Source of the DNA: an uncultured Roseburia sp.
GTDB taxonomy: Bacteria > Bacillota > Clostridia > Lachnospirales > Lachnospiraceae
Assembly (NCBI GenBank): GCA_947062675.1
Contig: CAMSQM010000005.1
Coordinates: forward strand, 26,031-90,030
DNA length: 64,000 bases
Direction of reading: 5' to 3'
The notes under the pieces are model-generated. The model saw nothing but the letters and a program-made list of their open reading frames with translations. It had not been told where the DNA came from and did not search any database. Shown here piece by piece: positions 25,851 to 35,083 of the stretch. Both the position numbers and the translations under genes were made by a program. Position 1 is the first letter of the stretch. Each line of letters opens with the position of its first letter.

Positions 25851-27391
25851 GATTTCCCCTCCAGATAAGTATCCTGTAAAAGCCTGCGGTCAATCTTCCC
25901 ATTGGGATTCAACGGCATAGCGCGAATCCGGTATATCTCATCCGGTATCATATACCAGGGAAGAAGCTCTTTTAAAAACATTACAATATCTTCCTTTTCC
26001 GCCGCCCCCTGGAACAGCAGAATAATATGATCTCTGACAGGATCAAATATGCAGACAGCCTGATCCAGTTTTTCACAGGCCCCTGCCGCGCTTTCAATCT
26101 CTCCCAGCTCAACCCTGCACCCCCGGTGTTTTATCTGAAAGTCCCTCCGTCCCACATATACATATTCATTATATTCGTTTATTTTTACCAGATCTCCGGT
26201 CCGGTACACTATATCCGGATATGAAGAATGTAACGGATTCTGTACAAACGCTTCCCTGGTCTGTTCCACATCATTGTAATATCCACACCCCACAAAGGCT
26301 CCTCTGAAATATAGCTCTCCCGTCTCACCTTTCCCCGCCTGATTTCCCTCTTCTGTAACTGCAAAAGCATCCATATTCCCGCAGGGACGGCCAATCGGAA
26401 CCGGTTCACCGTTCTGAAACTCCCTGTCAAGAATATAATACAAACCAATATCCGTAATTTCAGTCGGACCAAAAAGATTCGCATAAACTGCATCCGGCAA
26501 ATGACTCCGCCAGATATTCAGCTGCTTTGCCGGCATAACCTCACCCGCAAAAAGGATGGTCCGCAGTCCCGGTACCTCAACATAGTCCAGCGCTTTCCAG
26601 TCCGCTACAATTGAAAGAGCGGAGGGCACCCAGTAAATGGTATTCACATTTTTTTCATTCAGATATTCCAGAAGTTTTATTGGAAATGAAAATAATTTTT
26701 TAGGAATAATTTGCAGAAGTGCCGCATTGCGAACCGTCGAAAAAATATCCATCACAGACATACTGAAATAAAACGGTGTCTGACTCCCAAAAACGGCTGA
26801 CTCGTCAAAGTGAAATGTACGGCTGGCCCACTCCGCATACGCAATCACAGACCGGTGACTTATAATACTTCCTTTCGGAACACCGGTAGAACCAGATGTA
26901 TATAGCACATACAGCGGGTCCATATCTATCATTTTTCCACGAATCGCCTGAAGCCGGCCTGCAATCTCCGCCTCGTCCGTATCCGTGGAAAAGCATTCCT
27001 CATAATCCAGCATCTGACATTTGTCATATGTTATAATCTTCCCCGCTTCATTTCCTCCTTTGCGGATAATCGCAGCAGGATGCAGGTTATCCAGAATCTT
27101 CCGTATGCGCTCCTGTGCCATCTCTGTGTCAATGCATACGTAAAAGTTTCCACTTGAAGCTATGCCAAAAAAAGCTGTCAGACATTCCACACACTTCTCC
27201 ATCAGAACAACAACAGGCTGTCTTATGCCGGAAATCATTTGAGAAATATGATATCCGATTTTTTCTGCCCTCCACAGCAATTCCCGGTAAGTAATTTCGG
27301 AATTATCATCCCGGAATGCAATATGCTCCGGATATTTCTGCGCGGCATTTTCAATATATTCCATCACATGACGTACTGCAACCGTATCCAT
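25847..27391 (-). CDS. AMP-forming adenylation enzyme (DltA/NRPS A-domain-like)
   Basis: 514 residues, stand-alone adenylation domain. Core motifs: YVLYTSGSTGVPKGSIISH (A3), GELYFRGAFVGCGYYND (A5/A6 region), YRTGDLVKI, GRRDFQIKHRGCRVELGEIE (A8) and NPNGKIDRR with the catalytic Lys (A10). It activates a carboxylic acid as acyl-AMP and loads the adjacent ACP. In DltA and amino-acid A-domains an Asp in the FDxSVMD-type A4 motif holds the alpha-amino group; here the motif reads FSMSVMD with Ser. The substrate may therefore be a hydroxy or other non-amino acid; that is inference. Ribosome binding site GAGAGGA. It heads the ACP operon. Confidence 0.85.
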   Translation of the reverse strand: MDTVAVRHVMEYIENAAQKYPEHIAFRDDNSEITYRELLWRAEKIGYHISQMISGIRQPVVVLMEKCVECLTAFFGIASSGNFYVCIDTEMAQERIRKILDNLHPAAIIRKGGNEAGKIITYDKCQMLDYEECFSTDTDEAEIAGRLQAIRGKMIDMDPLYVLYTSGSTGVPKGSIISHRSVIAYAEWASRTFHFDESAVFGSQTPFYFSMSVMDIFSTVRNAALLQIIPKKLFSFPIKLLEYLNEKNVNTIYWVPSALSIVADWKALDYVEVPGLRTILFAGEVMPAKQLNIWRSHLPDAVYANLFGPTEITDIGLYYILDREFQNGEPVPIGRPCGNMDAFAVTEEGNQAGKGETGELYFRGAFVGCGYYNDVEQTREAFVQNPLHSSYPDIVYRTGDLVKINEYNEYVYVGRRDFQIKHRGCRVELGEIESAAGACEKLDQAVCIFDPVRDHIILLFQGAAEKEDIVMFLKELLPWYMIPDEIYRIRAMPLNPNGKIDRRLLQDTYLEGKS

Positions 27392-27412
27392 AATACATGT
27401 TTATCCTCTCAT

Positions 27413-28078
27413 CTACCTGTTCTCTGCGACAAAATTATAGAACGCAGCCGTATCTTTCTTCGGAATCTGCCACATATTTACTTTCTCATAAAGCTCAGCT
27501 ATCTCAAATTCACAGAACAGCCGCCTGATATGATCTGCGTCCGAAAAATGTACATTTCCCAGCCCCGCAAAATATCCTGTATGAAAGTACCGCGTATTCT
27601 CATCAATTACATCAAAACATTCCTTTTCATCCGTAAATGCTGTGTGATGAACAGAAAACCAGTCTACCCCGAAAAAGAACCCGCCCTTTTTTAATTTTTT
27701 CTTTATAAGAGTAATTGCATTCTTAATTCCCTGCGTCGGGTTATGAGTAAGCGCTGATCTGTCAAGAATCAGATCATACTCCCCCTCAAATGGAATCTCC
27801 TTCGTAAAATCTCCCTTCGCAATCGTCACATTTTTCCCAGCAAAACGCCGATTAAGCTTCTCAACCTGTGTTTCGCTGCCTTCAAGACCGAAATAATTCA
27901 TTTTTTCCGAAACAAAAAAAGGTATATTTGCGCCTGCACCACATCCCAGCTCCAGAACACGTATTCCCTCCCGATCATGAAAATAATGTTTTGTATATGA
28001 TATAACCTCCGGCCATGGCCACACACTATTATGCGCGCCCTCCCGATATATTTCCTCCCATTCTTTTGAAAATCCCAT
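27413..28078 (-). CDS. Class I SAM-dependent methyltransferase (paralog 1)
   Basis: 221 residues. The start at 28078 is chosen because its paralog begins at the same MGFSKEWEEIY motif. Motif I IRVLELGCGAGANIPFF near residue 40, then FGLEGSETQVEKL, YDLILDRSALTHN and KLKKGGFFFGVDWFS are clear. The C-terminus (FADADHIRRLF-type stretch, VNMWQIPKKD) is shared with the paralog at 28108-28795, showing a tandem duplication. It probably methylates a sugar or small acid of the glycan pathway. This copy is intact while its neighbour is out of frame. Confidence 0.85.
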   Translation of the reverse strand: MGFSKEWEEIYREGAHNSVWPWPEVISYTKHYFHDREGIRVLELGCGAGANIPFFVSEKMNYFGLEGSETQVEKLNRRFAGKNVTIAKGDFTKEIPFEGEYDLILDRSALTHNPTQGIKNAITLIKKKLKKGGFFFGVDWFSVHHTAFTDEKECFDVIDENTRYFHTGYFAGLGNVHFSDADHIRRLFCEFEIAELYEKVNMWQIPKKDTAAFYNFVAENR

Positions 28079-28107
28079 TCCTTTCATCCCCTTTCAGAAT
28101 ATATCTT

Positions 28108-28795
28108 TCACTTATTTTCCTGCCCGTATTTCGCAGCAAAATTGAAACCTGCTTCACACCTTTTCTCCGGAATCTCCCAGATACTGACTTTTTCATATAA
28201 TTGCTTCAGCTCAAAATCGCAGAACAAATCCCTGATATATGCTTCATCTGAAAAGTGGATATTTCCCATACCTGAAAAACACCCTGTCCGGAATTTCCTG
28301 GTATAATCATCAACTACATTGTACTCCTGCGAACCTTCGGTATACGCATAATGTTTTGTGGAAAGCCAGTCCACTCCGAAGTAATACCCGCCCGGCTTCA
28401 GCTTTTTTTCTGCCAGCATAATCCCTGCCCTGATATCCGCTGATGTATTACAGGTCATTGCACCCCTGTCAAAAATAATATCAAATTGTCCTTCAAACGG
28501 AATTTCTTTCGTAAAATCCCCTTCAACTACTGTGACATCTTCACCTGCAAAACGCCTGCCAATTTCCGCCACTTTGGTTCTGCTGCCCTCTATTCCGCAA
28601 TAACATATCTTTTCAGCAAGAAAAAACGGAATATTTGCACCTGCGCCGCACCCTAATTCCAGAACCCGTATACCCCCCCACACACTCTCTTAAATCTGAA
28701 CAGCCTTTTATAAAAGATATGACATCCGGCCATGGCCATATACTGTTTTGCGCCCCCAACTGATATATTTCTTCCCATTCTTTTGAAAATCCCAT
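28108..28795 (-). pseudogene. Class I SAM methyltransferase (paralog 2), frameshifted at a G7 tract
   Basis: The start at 28795 (GGAGGAAGG upstream) reads MGFSKEWEEIYQLGAQNS to about residue 38. At seven G (28673-28679) the frame shifts; the rest (IRVLELGCGAGANIPFF to the stop at 28108) continues in another frame. Removing one G joins them as DLRECVGGIRVLEL, aligning with the intact paralog over its whole length (about 228 residues). There are no other lesions, and the catalytic motifs (CGIEGSRTKVAEI, IIFDRGAMTCN, KLKPGGYYFGVDWLS) are intact. It may therefore be a phase-variable gene in the OFF state rather than a dead one. A sequencing error in the homopolymer is also possible. Confidence 0.85.
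28673..28679. repeat. G7 homopolymer tract (minus strand) at a frameshift
   Basis: Seven C on the plus strand. The methyltransferase frame is broken exactly here and would be restored by six G. Confidence 0.85.
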
Positions 28796-28817
28796 TTTCC
28801 TTCCTCCTCAGCTTTTT

Positions 28818-30656
28818 CTATACATCCTCTATAATCAACCCATTCTCATAGAGTTTCTTTACGACAGGAATCAGTTCTATTGCTCTTACCTTAATTTTTT
28901 CACTGATATCAAACAAGTCATTTGTACCATCCGCATAAGCAATAAAATTAAACATCTTCCTCACCTCATTTTCATCACTGCTTTTCTGACTGACAGATGG
29001 GTACAGTCCCCGTCTGCCAAGCTGTGGCTCGCATAGAACGGTTGTTCTGTATTTTGCATTATGCTCCATTACCTGTATCCACTGTGTCATAACCTCATAA
29101 CTGCCCTGTAGTCCCTCAGGAGAAATCAGGTCCATATTATCAGCGGACGTATGATATTCCGGATACATTCCATATTTTGTTCTGCAGAATCCGATCACAG
29201 GAAGATCCACCCCCGGAGCATTATACTGCCTTTCATCTGACCCTCTCTCCAAAAATGAATACTCTGTAAATCGTCTGCAAAACCTCAGTATATTCGTCAT
29301 TCCTTTATCCGCCAGGGTGTCTGCACTCCTTGTATGAATAATAGAATAATCTCTGTCATCACCCACACAGGACAGCACTACACCTGCCACCATTTTTTCC
29401 TTCAGGTAAGTGTAATTTCTGCTGATATAAGCAATAGAGCCAATTGTCTCCGGATTGAGAACAAAACGGTACGTATACTTTCGCTTTCTGAGTGACCGCA
29501 CATATTTTACCAGTTCCGCAAGCAGCGCCGGACCAGAACACTCATTATTGGCCATAGAAGGATGGCAGATATAACTGGAAATCAGAATTTCCTGATCAGA
29601 TTCTCCCGGCAGAATAATATCTGCATATGTCAGATGACCGTCTGTCAGCTCACTATCAATAAACATATGATATCTTCCCTCTTTCAGGGAATCAAGCTGC
29701 TGTCTGCTCATACAAAAGCCATAGATTTCTTTATAATACGATGTAACATAGGGCACAAGTTCAGGCTGGTCAGGCTGCGTATAAATATATTCCTTCAGTT
29801 CTTCCAATGTAACCCATCTGTCTACAGGAGCTGAATAACTCACGATATGGAGATTATTCTCTTTCATATCAATAATACGCATCCCGTGTTCATCTTCAAT
29901 ATACGCATCACGAATAATCCATTCCTTCGGTATCTTCCAGTCATAAACTTTCATCCCGGTAGGAATTTCATAGATCGTCATCCCTCCCCCGTCCTGACCA
30001 ATATACTGCGAAACTGCCTTCAGCGTTTTTCTGACACCTTCTCCTGTAATACTCCTGCAAATATGAAAAATAGATGCAGCAAAACCGTAGATTTCCGCGC
30101 CCTTATTATCTGTTATACTGTTGTCCTGATATCCGGCATTGATCTTTTCCTGTGCCTCCAGACCGGCAATCTGCTCTGCCAGCTCTTCCGGCCTCATTTC
30201 CCCGTCATTCAGCAATATCAGATCCGGACGTTTCGGCTCCTCAAAATCCATCTGTACGCCAACCACATCTTTCTCCTTCTCATTTGTATTCCCACTGTAA
30301 AGCCCTTTCTGGTCACGGGCACGGAGCGTTTTCATGGACACCTTCACATAAATCTCTGTATAATTATGAATATTTGTCCTGTTCCACTCCCTCACACTGT
30401 CAAACATGGAAATCGTACAGCAGATTACATTTATCCCCTGTCCTCCAAGAAGTGCGCACAGCCTGGAATACCGCATTGCACATTTTCTGCGGTCTTCCCT
30501 GGTGTATCCCAGATCATCTCCGAATACTTTCCGCAACACATCTCCGTCCAGAAACACCGTATCAGGATACTCTTTTTTTAGTTTTTCGTAAAAAATTTTT
30601 CCGATTGTCGTTTTACCTGCACCGGAAAGTCCTGTAATCCAGTATACCCTGCCCAT
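28818..30656 (-). CDS. Fusion of APS-kinase-like P-loop kinase and DUF4910-type (M28-like) domain
   Basis: 612 residues. Residues 1-165 resemble adenylylsulfate kinase: Walker A ITGLSGAGKTTIGK, VFLDGDVLRKVFGDDLGY, REDRRKCAMRYSRLC, and ARDQKGLYSG. The usual FISPYR segment is replaced by CTISMFDSVREWNR, so the phosphate acceptor may differ. Residues 190-560 match DUF4910/DUF2172 proteins with an M28 aminopeptidase-like fold: ISSYICHPSMANNECSGPALLAEL, FVLNPETIGSIAY, SDERQYNAPGVDLPVIGF and PEYHTSADNMDLIS carry conserved His, Asp and Glu. DUF4910 genes are common in nonulosonate clusters but their reaction is not established. A remnant of a second copy of the kinase N-terminus lies at about 34999-35059. 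Confidence 0.75.
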   Translation of the reverse strand: MGRVYWITGLSGAGKTTIGKIFYEKLKKEYPDTVFLDGDVLRKVFGDDLGYTREDRRKCAMRYSRLCALLGGQGINVICCTISMFDSVREWNRTNIHNYTEIYVKVSMKTLRARDQKGLYSGNTNEKEKDVVGVQMDFEEPKRPDLILLNDGEMRPEELAEQIAGLEAQEKINAGYQDNSITDNKGAEIYGFAASIFHICRSITGEGVRKTLKAVSQYIGQDGGGMTIYEIPTGMKVYDWKIPKEWIIRDAYIEDEHGMRIIDMKENNLHIVSYSAPVDRWVTLEELKEYIYTQPDQPELVPYVTSYYKEIYGFCMSRQQLDSLKEGRYHMFIDSELTDGHLTYADIILPGESDQEILISSYICHPSMANNECSGPALLAELVKYVRSLRKRKYTYRFVLNPETIGSIAYISRNYTYLKEKMVAGVVLSCVGDDRDYSIIHTRSADTLADKGMTNILRFCRRFTEYSFLERGSDERQYNAPGVDLPVIGFCRTKYGMYPEYHTSADNMDLISPEGLQGSYEVMTQWIQVMEHNAKYRTTVLCEPQLGRRGLYPSVSQKSSDENEVRKMFNFIAYADGTNDLFDISEKIKVRAIELIPVVKKLYENGLIIEDV

Positions 30657-30678
30657 AACCGCTCCTCCAGATTATTTT

Positions 30679-31099
30679 TTACCCCAGCTGTGATTCAGCA
30701 ATTTTTAAATCCGAAATATCATCTATTTCATACCATCCTCTTGTTATGTGTACCGCCCTCAGTTTACAGCCTTCATCAATCAGACCCTGAAGCAGGTCTG
30801 TCATATACATCTTTTTGTAGCTTCCGGCAGTCCTCCACAATGCCAGGCCCTGTCTGCTCCTTTCCTCTGCCTCCCCGCAAATCCTTAGCAGCTCCTTCAG
30901 GCCTTCTCCACGAAACCGCATCAGCCCGATATACTGAGACTGTACTTTTCGCACACATGAGGGAATACACCATATTCGTCGTCTCATATTCCTCATTGAC
31001 AACAAAGCGAATCTCTGTATCCTTATATTTCTCTTTTAACACAGAGCTGCGGTATCCCGCTATGACAATGATATCCGCATCACTGATTCCACAGGCACG
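30679..31099 (-). pseudogene. Decayed nucleotidyltransferase gene (copy of 35084-35863)
   Basis: The piece from 31099 (GISDADIIVIAGYR, YETTNMVYSLMCAKS) matches residues 44-95 of the intact protein at 35084-35863. The middle is deleted, and the C-terminal third continues in another frame (VQSQYIGLMRFRGEGL, KKMYMTDLLQGLIDEG, RGWYEIDDISDLKI) to the stop at 30679. The N-terminal catalytic loop is missing, so it cannot be functional. It is fused at about 31099 to the methyltransferase remnant by deletion. Confidence 0.85.
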
Positions 31100-31418
31100 T
31101 ATTTCCCATCAGCGCCCAGTGCACGCTGTTATCCGCAAGCCCGGTCTCTTCCGCTGTCCCTGCAGACCATATAACTCCTTCCCATGAATTTCTGCACGCT
31201 TCCGTGCGCATCGCATCATTCGGCTCTACCGCATACCCTCCAGGTCCCGCTTCCGTAAGATTTTCTGTCAGCTTTCCTGTTCCGGCGCCGATATCTGCCA
31301 CTACCCCTCGCCTATGCTGTTAAAAATAGATTTCTCAGACACTGCAATAACACCCTTGAATATCCGGGTCTGTTTCCGTAAAATTTTGCCAGCTCCGTAA
31401 AGTCTCCATGTTTCATGT
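31100..31418 (-). pseudogene. Decayed methyltransferase gene (copy of 36545-37297)
   Basis: The start at 31418 with an AGAGG site reads FTELAKFYGNRPGYSR, like the intact gene's YTELAQAYLKRPDYAQ, then stops after about 34 codons. The SAM-binding part follows in another frame (VADIGAGTGKLTENLTEAG, YAVEPNDAMRTEA). The last two thirds are missing at the junction with the nucleotidyltransferase remnant. Confidence 0.85.
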
Positions 31419-31441
31419 TTATACCTCTTTTCTACGATGTT

Positions 31442-31585
31442 TTACTTTAAAATCCTTATCAGCTTACCCATTGCATCAATCTCCAGCATTTTTGCACTCT
31501 TATATTTTAAAAATGCCTTTTCCCCCACCCCGACTACTGCCGGCACTAAAAGCTCTCCTGCCCGGATCGCCATGTGTGAATTGGC
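31442..31585 (-). pseudogene. Remnant of the C-terminus of a PEP-synthase-like gene (copy of 37316-39646)
   Basis: The frame ending at 31442 reads NSHMAIRAGELLVPAVVGV, then KMLEIDAMGKLIRILK, nearly identical to the last 45 residues of the protein at 37316-39646. Everything upstream is gone. Between 31586 and 31795 only short open stretches without recognisable homology are present. Confidence 0.85.
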
Positions 31586-31795
31586 TTATACTGAACCAGC
31601 ACGCCATACTCCCCTGCAAGGGCATATCCATTGTCAATACACCCCACTCCTTACTTCCCCTGAATCCTCTTCTATTTCAAATAAATAATTAATATTTCCA
31701 TCGGGTATCCATACACTTTTACCTACTTTCTGGCTGCAAAATATCCGGTAATCTGATATCCGTCTCCTGTCATCTTATCCACATCCAATTCAGCA

Positions 31796-34333
31796 CTATT
31801 CAGTTCCTCTGGTTTCCAGTATTTCCATTCTCCGGGTCATTTGTAATCTGTACCTTATCAGTTCCCTGACCCGTTTCCTTATTTCTGCTTTTTCTTCTTC
31901 ACTGTGGTAAATCAGTTTCTTTTCAAACCGAAAACTTTTTGAAAACATCTCCTGCAGTTCTCTTCTGTTGAATTGAAGGCTGCTTACCCAGGGATATCCA
32001 TAGCGTTTCTGCCACGGCCCTGTAATCAGGGATATACGAAATCTGTCATATTCCGAAAAATATTCCTCATACGTATTGTACACCGGCTTCAAATTAAATC
32101 CTTCATTGCAATCATACACCTGCTCTCCGTGCTGAGTAATCCTGGACAGACTGTCTGACCATTCTATCCCCAGTTTATCACAAAACGCATAAAGCTCCTT
32201 CTCCGGTCTGCATTTCAAATCTTCAAACCTGGCACTGATTCTTCTCCATCCTCTGTACTCCTTCTCCAGGCACCCGGGTTCCTCCAGTACTGATGAAAAA
32301 ACAGCCATTTTTCCATTCGAAAAATAATCTATCGCCTCATAGTTCTTTAAACCGGAGCCTGCTCTTATACATGCATTTCGCACAACATTAATAATCATCC
32401 CCGTCATACATGCCTTCTCAAGCCAGATCGCATAGCTCTCACAAATATTTCTCGGCACAAAATGCGGTTCCCAGTATATCACCATGTCAGAAACATCCTT
32501 TATTTCCTTTCCCCACATCCTGCTGTATGCGATATGTATTATCACAAACAGCTCTTGGGATGTAAACGTCTCCTTTTTCGCCAGCATATTTTTCATGCAG
32601 TCATTAAATTTTTCTTTATCCGGATAATTATCTTCCCAGTCACTGTTCCGCTCTGCCTCTTCATCCTCATGCATTTTCCAGAACAGCGGCAGAATATCCC
32701 GGCTCTTTATTTCTGACAGTCTTAAACAGATTGAGTATAAATTATCATTCAGATAACCATAATCAATTATCAGAATGTCCGGATGTGCGTCCAGCAATTG
32801 TCGAAAAAGCATATTCCCGCTGGACGCCTGGATCGACCCGATCAATATTTTTCCCACCCTGAACCCTGATTTTATGTCATTCTCCACCCAGGCGGTCTCC
32901 TCCATAAATGCTCTGTTCTCCAGCGGATAATCTATGACCTCTGTTATATCCCGGTTTTTTAGTTCTGACAAATATTTTCTTTTAATTGATTTATAAGAAT
33001 CGCTCCCCCGTTCCCCGCTTTTCATCATTCCATAATACTCCGGACAGATCAGCAGACATACATCCTGCTTCGCTATCTCCTTCTCTCCAGCCTCGGATAT
33101 ATCTGCCCCCTCCCGCTCTCTGTGCTCTTTCAGCACATCTGCATATCTGATTTTTCGGGAATATATGCCAGATTCTCTCTCAAGTATTTTTTCCATTTTT
33201 AAACATAACTGTGAATCACCAGTCAGCACAACCTGTTTCCCTGTTTTCGTCAGCACATGTCGCAATATGTTCACATATCCCGCTCCGGAAATCTCAATAT
33301 AATCTTCCATCAGAAAAAATCTGTGATTTCTTTTGTATCCCCAGTAATGAAATATATCAGTTGCGCCAGACCCCCACGCACTGTATCTGCATCCCGCCTC
33401 CAGAAAAATAATATCTTCTACACTTTTTATCGCTTCTTTTCTTTTTAAAATTCTTTTTCCAAACAGATATCTTCCCGCGTCATTTGCTCTGTCTGAAATA
33501 AAACAGCATATATCCAGTCCATACTTCAGCAGCATATCATATGCATCCAGCGCCGCTGTTTCTGAGCCAAGAATCGCAATCTGTCTGCCTGATATTCTGG
33601 CAACAATATCTTCAAAGCATCCATCTGAATCGCCAATAACACCTTTACAGATATTTTCTTCATATATCCGGTCGATACACTCAAATTCCACCGACACGCT
33701 TTTCCGCCACTCAGTTGCCTTCTCTTTTATTCCTATGCCCTCTGCGTAAATTGTAAGCGTCCTGTATTCAGGCGCCTCCTCTTTTTTCAGAACCTGCAGC
33801 TCTTCCCACAACGGCCCTGTCACTTTGACAGGCACTCCGATCATCTCAAGATACTTTACAAATAAATATGCCAGTTCGTTACATTCATGTACCGTCACAC
33901 AATCGAACTGCGGGTACACGTCCCTGAAATTCAATACATTACAGCCTCGCAGCTGTAACTGCGTCAGCTCATCCAGCATCCTGCATTCACGGTCGGCATC
34001 GTCATCCTCCCATGCAAAACACAAAAGCCGGTGCTCCCTGTCCAAAACGGGAAGTATCAGCATTTCTCCAAATACCCTTTCACAGTCCCGGAAATATCGT
34101 CTTCCTTTTTCCCATATACTCCCGTCCAGGATAACATATTCGGTTTTAACGGCTTCCTTAATATCTTTTCCCAGCAATGATGCATATGTAACCATTCCCA
34201 CAAATTCGCCGGACTGTTCCATCACGCAAACCAGATCATGCCTGTGCCCATTCATAAAATATGTTAGCAGCTCTTGTCTGTTAAGTTCATTTTCCGGCAC
34301 ACAGCACACTTCTTTATCACAAAATCTTATCAT
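31796..34333 (-). CDS. Large multidomain protein: CBS-like pair, Rossmann module and sulfotransferase-like domain
   Basis: 845 residues from the ATG at 34333 (GGAGGGG upstream), the same MIRFCDKEV start as the paralog at 17532-19607. Residues 1-135 are CBS-like (GMVTYASLLG, MLILPVLDREHRLLCFAWED). Residues 240-320 hold a Rossmann module (RQIAILGSETAALDAYD, ICCFISDRAND, SVEDIIFLEAGC). Residues 340-470 hold a further region with YWGYKRNHRFFLMEDYIEI. Near residue 500 a P-loop-like KILIGSIQASSGNMLFRQLL, followed by DAHPDILIID, recalls the 5'-PAPS loop of sulfotransferases, and the rest is helical as in that family. Three partial copies of its C-terminus exist in this window. The function is not established; sulfation or another P-loop transfer regulated by CBS ligands is a guess. 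Confidence 0.6.
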   Translation of the reverse strand: MIRFCDKEVCCVPENELNRQELLTYFMNGHRHDLVCVMEQSGEFVGMVTYASLLGKDIKEAVKTEYVILDGSIWEKGRRYFRDCERVFGEMLILPVLDREHRLLCFAWEDDDADRECRMLDELTQLQLRGCNVLNFRDVYPQFDCVTVHECNELAYLFVKYLEMIGVPVKVTGPLWEELQVLKKEEAPEYRTLTIYAEGIGIKEKATEWRKSVSVEFECIDRIYEENICKGVIGDSDGCFEDIVARISGRQIAILGSETAALDAYDMLLKYGLDICCFISDRANDAGRYLFGKRILKRKEAIKSVEDIIFLEAGCRYSAWGSGATDIFHYWGYKRNHRFFLMEDYIEISGAGYVNILRHVLTKTGKQVVLTGDSQLCLKMEKILERESGIYSRKIRYADVLKEHREREGADISEAGEKEIAKQDVCLLICPEYYGMMKSGERGSDSYKSIKRKYLSELKNRDITEVIDYPLENRAFMEETAWVENDIKSGFRVGKILIGSIQASSGNMLFRQLLDAHPDILIIDYGYLNDNLYSICLRLSEIKSRDILPLFWKMHEDEEAERNSDWEDNYPDKEKFNDCMKNMLAKKETFTSQELFVIIHIAYSRMWGKEIKDVSDMVIYWEPHFVPRNICESYAIWLEKACMTGMIINVVRNACIRAGSGLKNYEAIDYFSNGKMAVFSSVLEEPGCLEKEYRGWRRISARFEDLKCRPEKELYAFCDKLGIEWSDSLSRITQHGEQVYDCNEGFNLKPVYNTYEEYFSEYDRFRISLITGPWQKRYGYPWVSSLQFNRRELQEMFSKSFRFEKKLIYHSEEEKAEIRKRVRELIRYRLQMTRRMEILETRGTE

Positions 34334-34349
34334 TTTCCCCTCCACATTA

Positions 34350-35059
34350 TCAGTTCCGGGGATTCCGGTCAGAGCAATTTCGTTCCAGAATCTCTTTCCT
34401 GTGAGTTACCTGCAAATTAGCATCTGCTAACTTCTGAACCCATTTCCGAAATCTTATTTTATCTTCCGGACTCCGAAATGCAATGTTTTTCTCAAAATGA
34501 AACTCTTTTAAAAACATATCTTTCAATTCCCGCCTGGAGAAATCCAGACTACTGACATACGGATATCCATACCGTTTCTGCCATGGCGCTGTAATCAGAG
34601 AAATACTGATCATGCGTACGAGATACCGGCACCGGATCAAACCCTGTAATTTTGTCATAGTATGACGGCTGTCCGTGAAGTGTTGTTTCAAGTAATGTAT
34701 CAGACCACGTTATATCCAGCAGCCTGCGAAATAACTCAAATTTATAATAAGAAATATCCTCTCTAAAGAGAGCCTCTGCCCATGAACCTGCTCTCACACA
34801 CGCATTCCTTACAATATTAATCAGGTATCTGTCATAGCAGGCATCCCCCATTAACACCATTCTTCTTCCGCAATGCTCCAGGACATTCAGCAGACCGCTC
34901 TCAGGAATTTCCGTATAATCTTTCACTAAAAAATATTGCTGATTCCTCTTATAACCAAAATAATGATAATTATCTACCGACCCGGAACCCCACGCGCTGT
35001 TTTCCGATTGTAGTTTTACCTGCACCGGAAAGCCCCGTTATCCAGTACACTGTGCCCAT
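34350..35059 (-). pseudogene. Chimeric remnant: APS-kinase-like N-terminus joined to sulfotransferase-like pieces
   Basis: From the ATG at 35059 the frame reads MGTVYWITGLSGAGKTTIG, the kinase N-terminus of the gene at 28818-30656. By 35000 it changes into AWGSGSVDNYHYFGYKRNQ, which matches the large protein at 31796-34333. Then come short pieces (RNACVRAGSW, ITWSDTLLETTLHGQ) separated by deletions and a frameshift near 34610. Finally ISLITAPWQKRYGYPYVSS runs to the stop at 34350. This is a deletion scar between two genes of a duplicated cassette. Confidence 0.85.
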
Positions 35060-35083
35060 AAGTTTACTCCGTATCCTGTTCGT

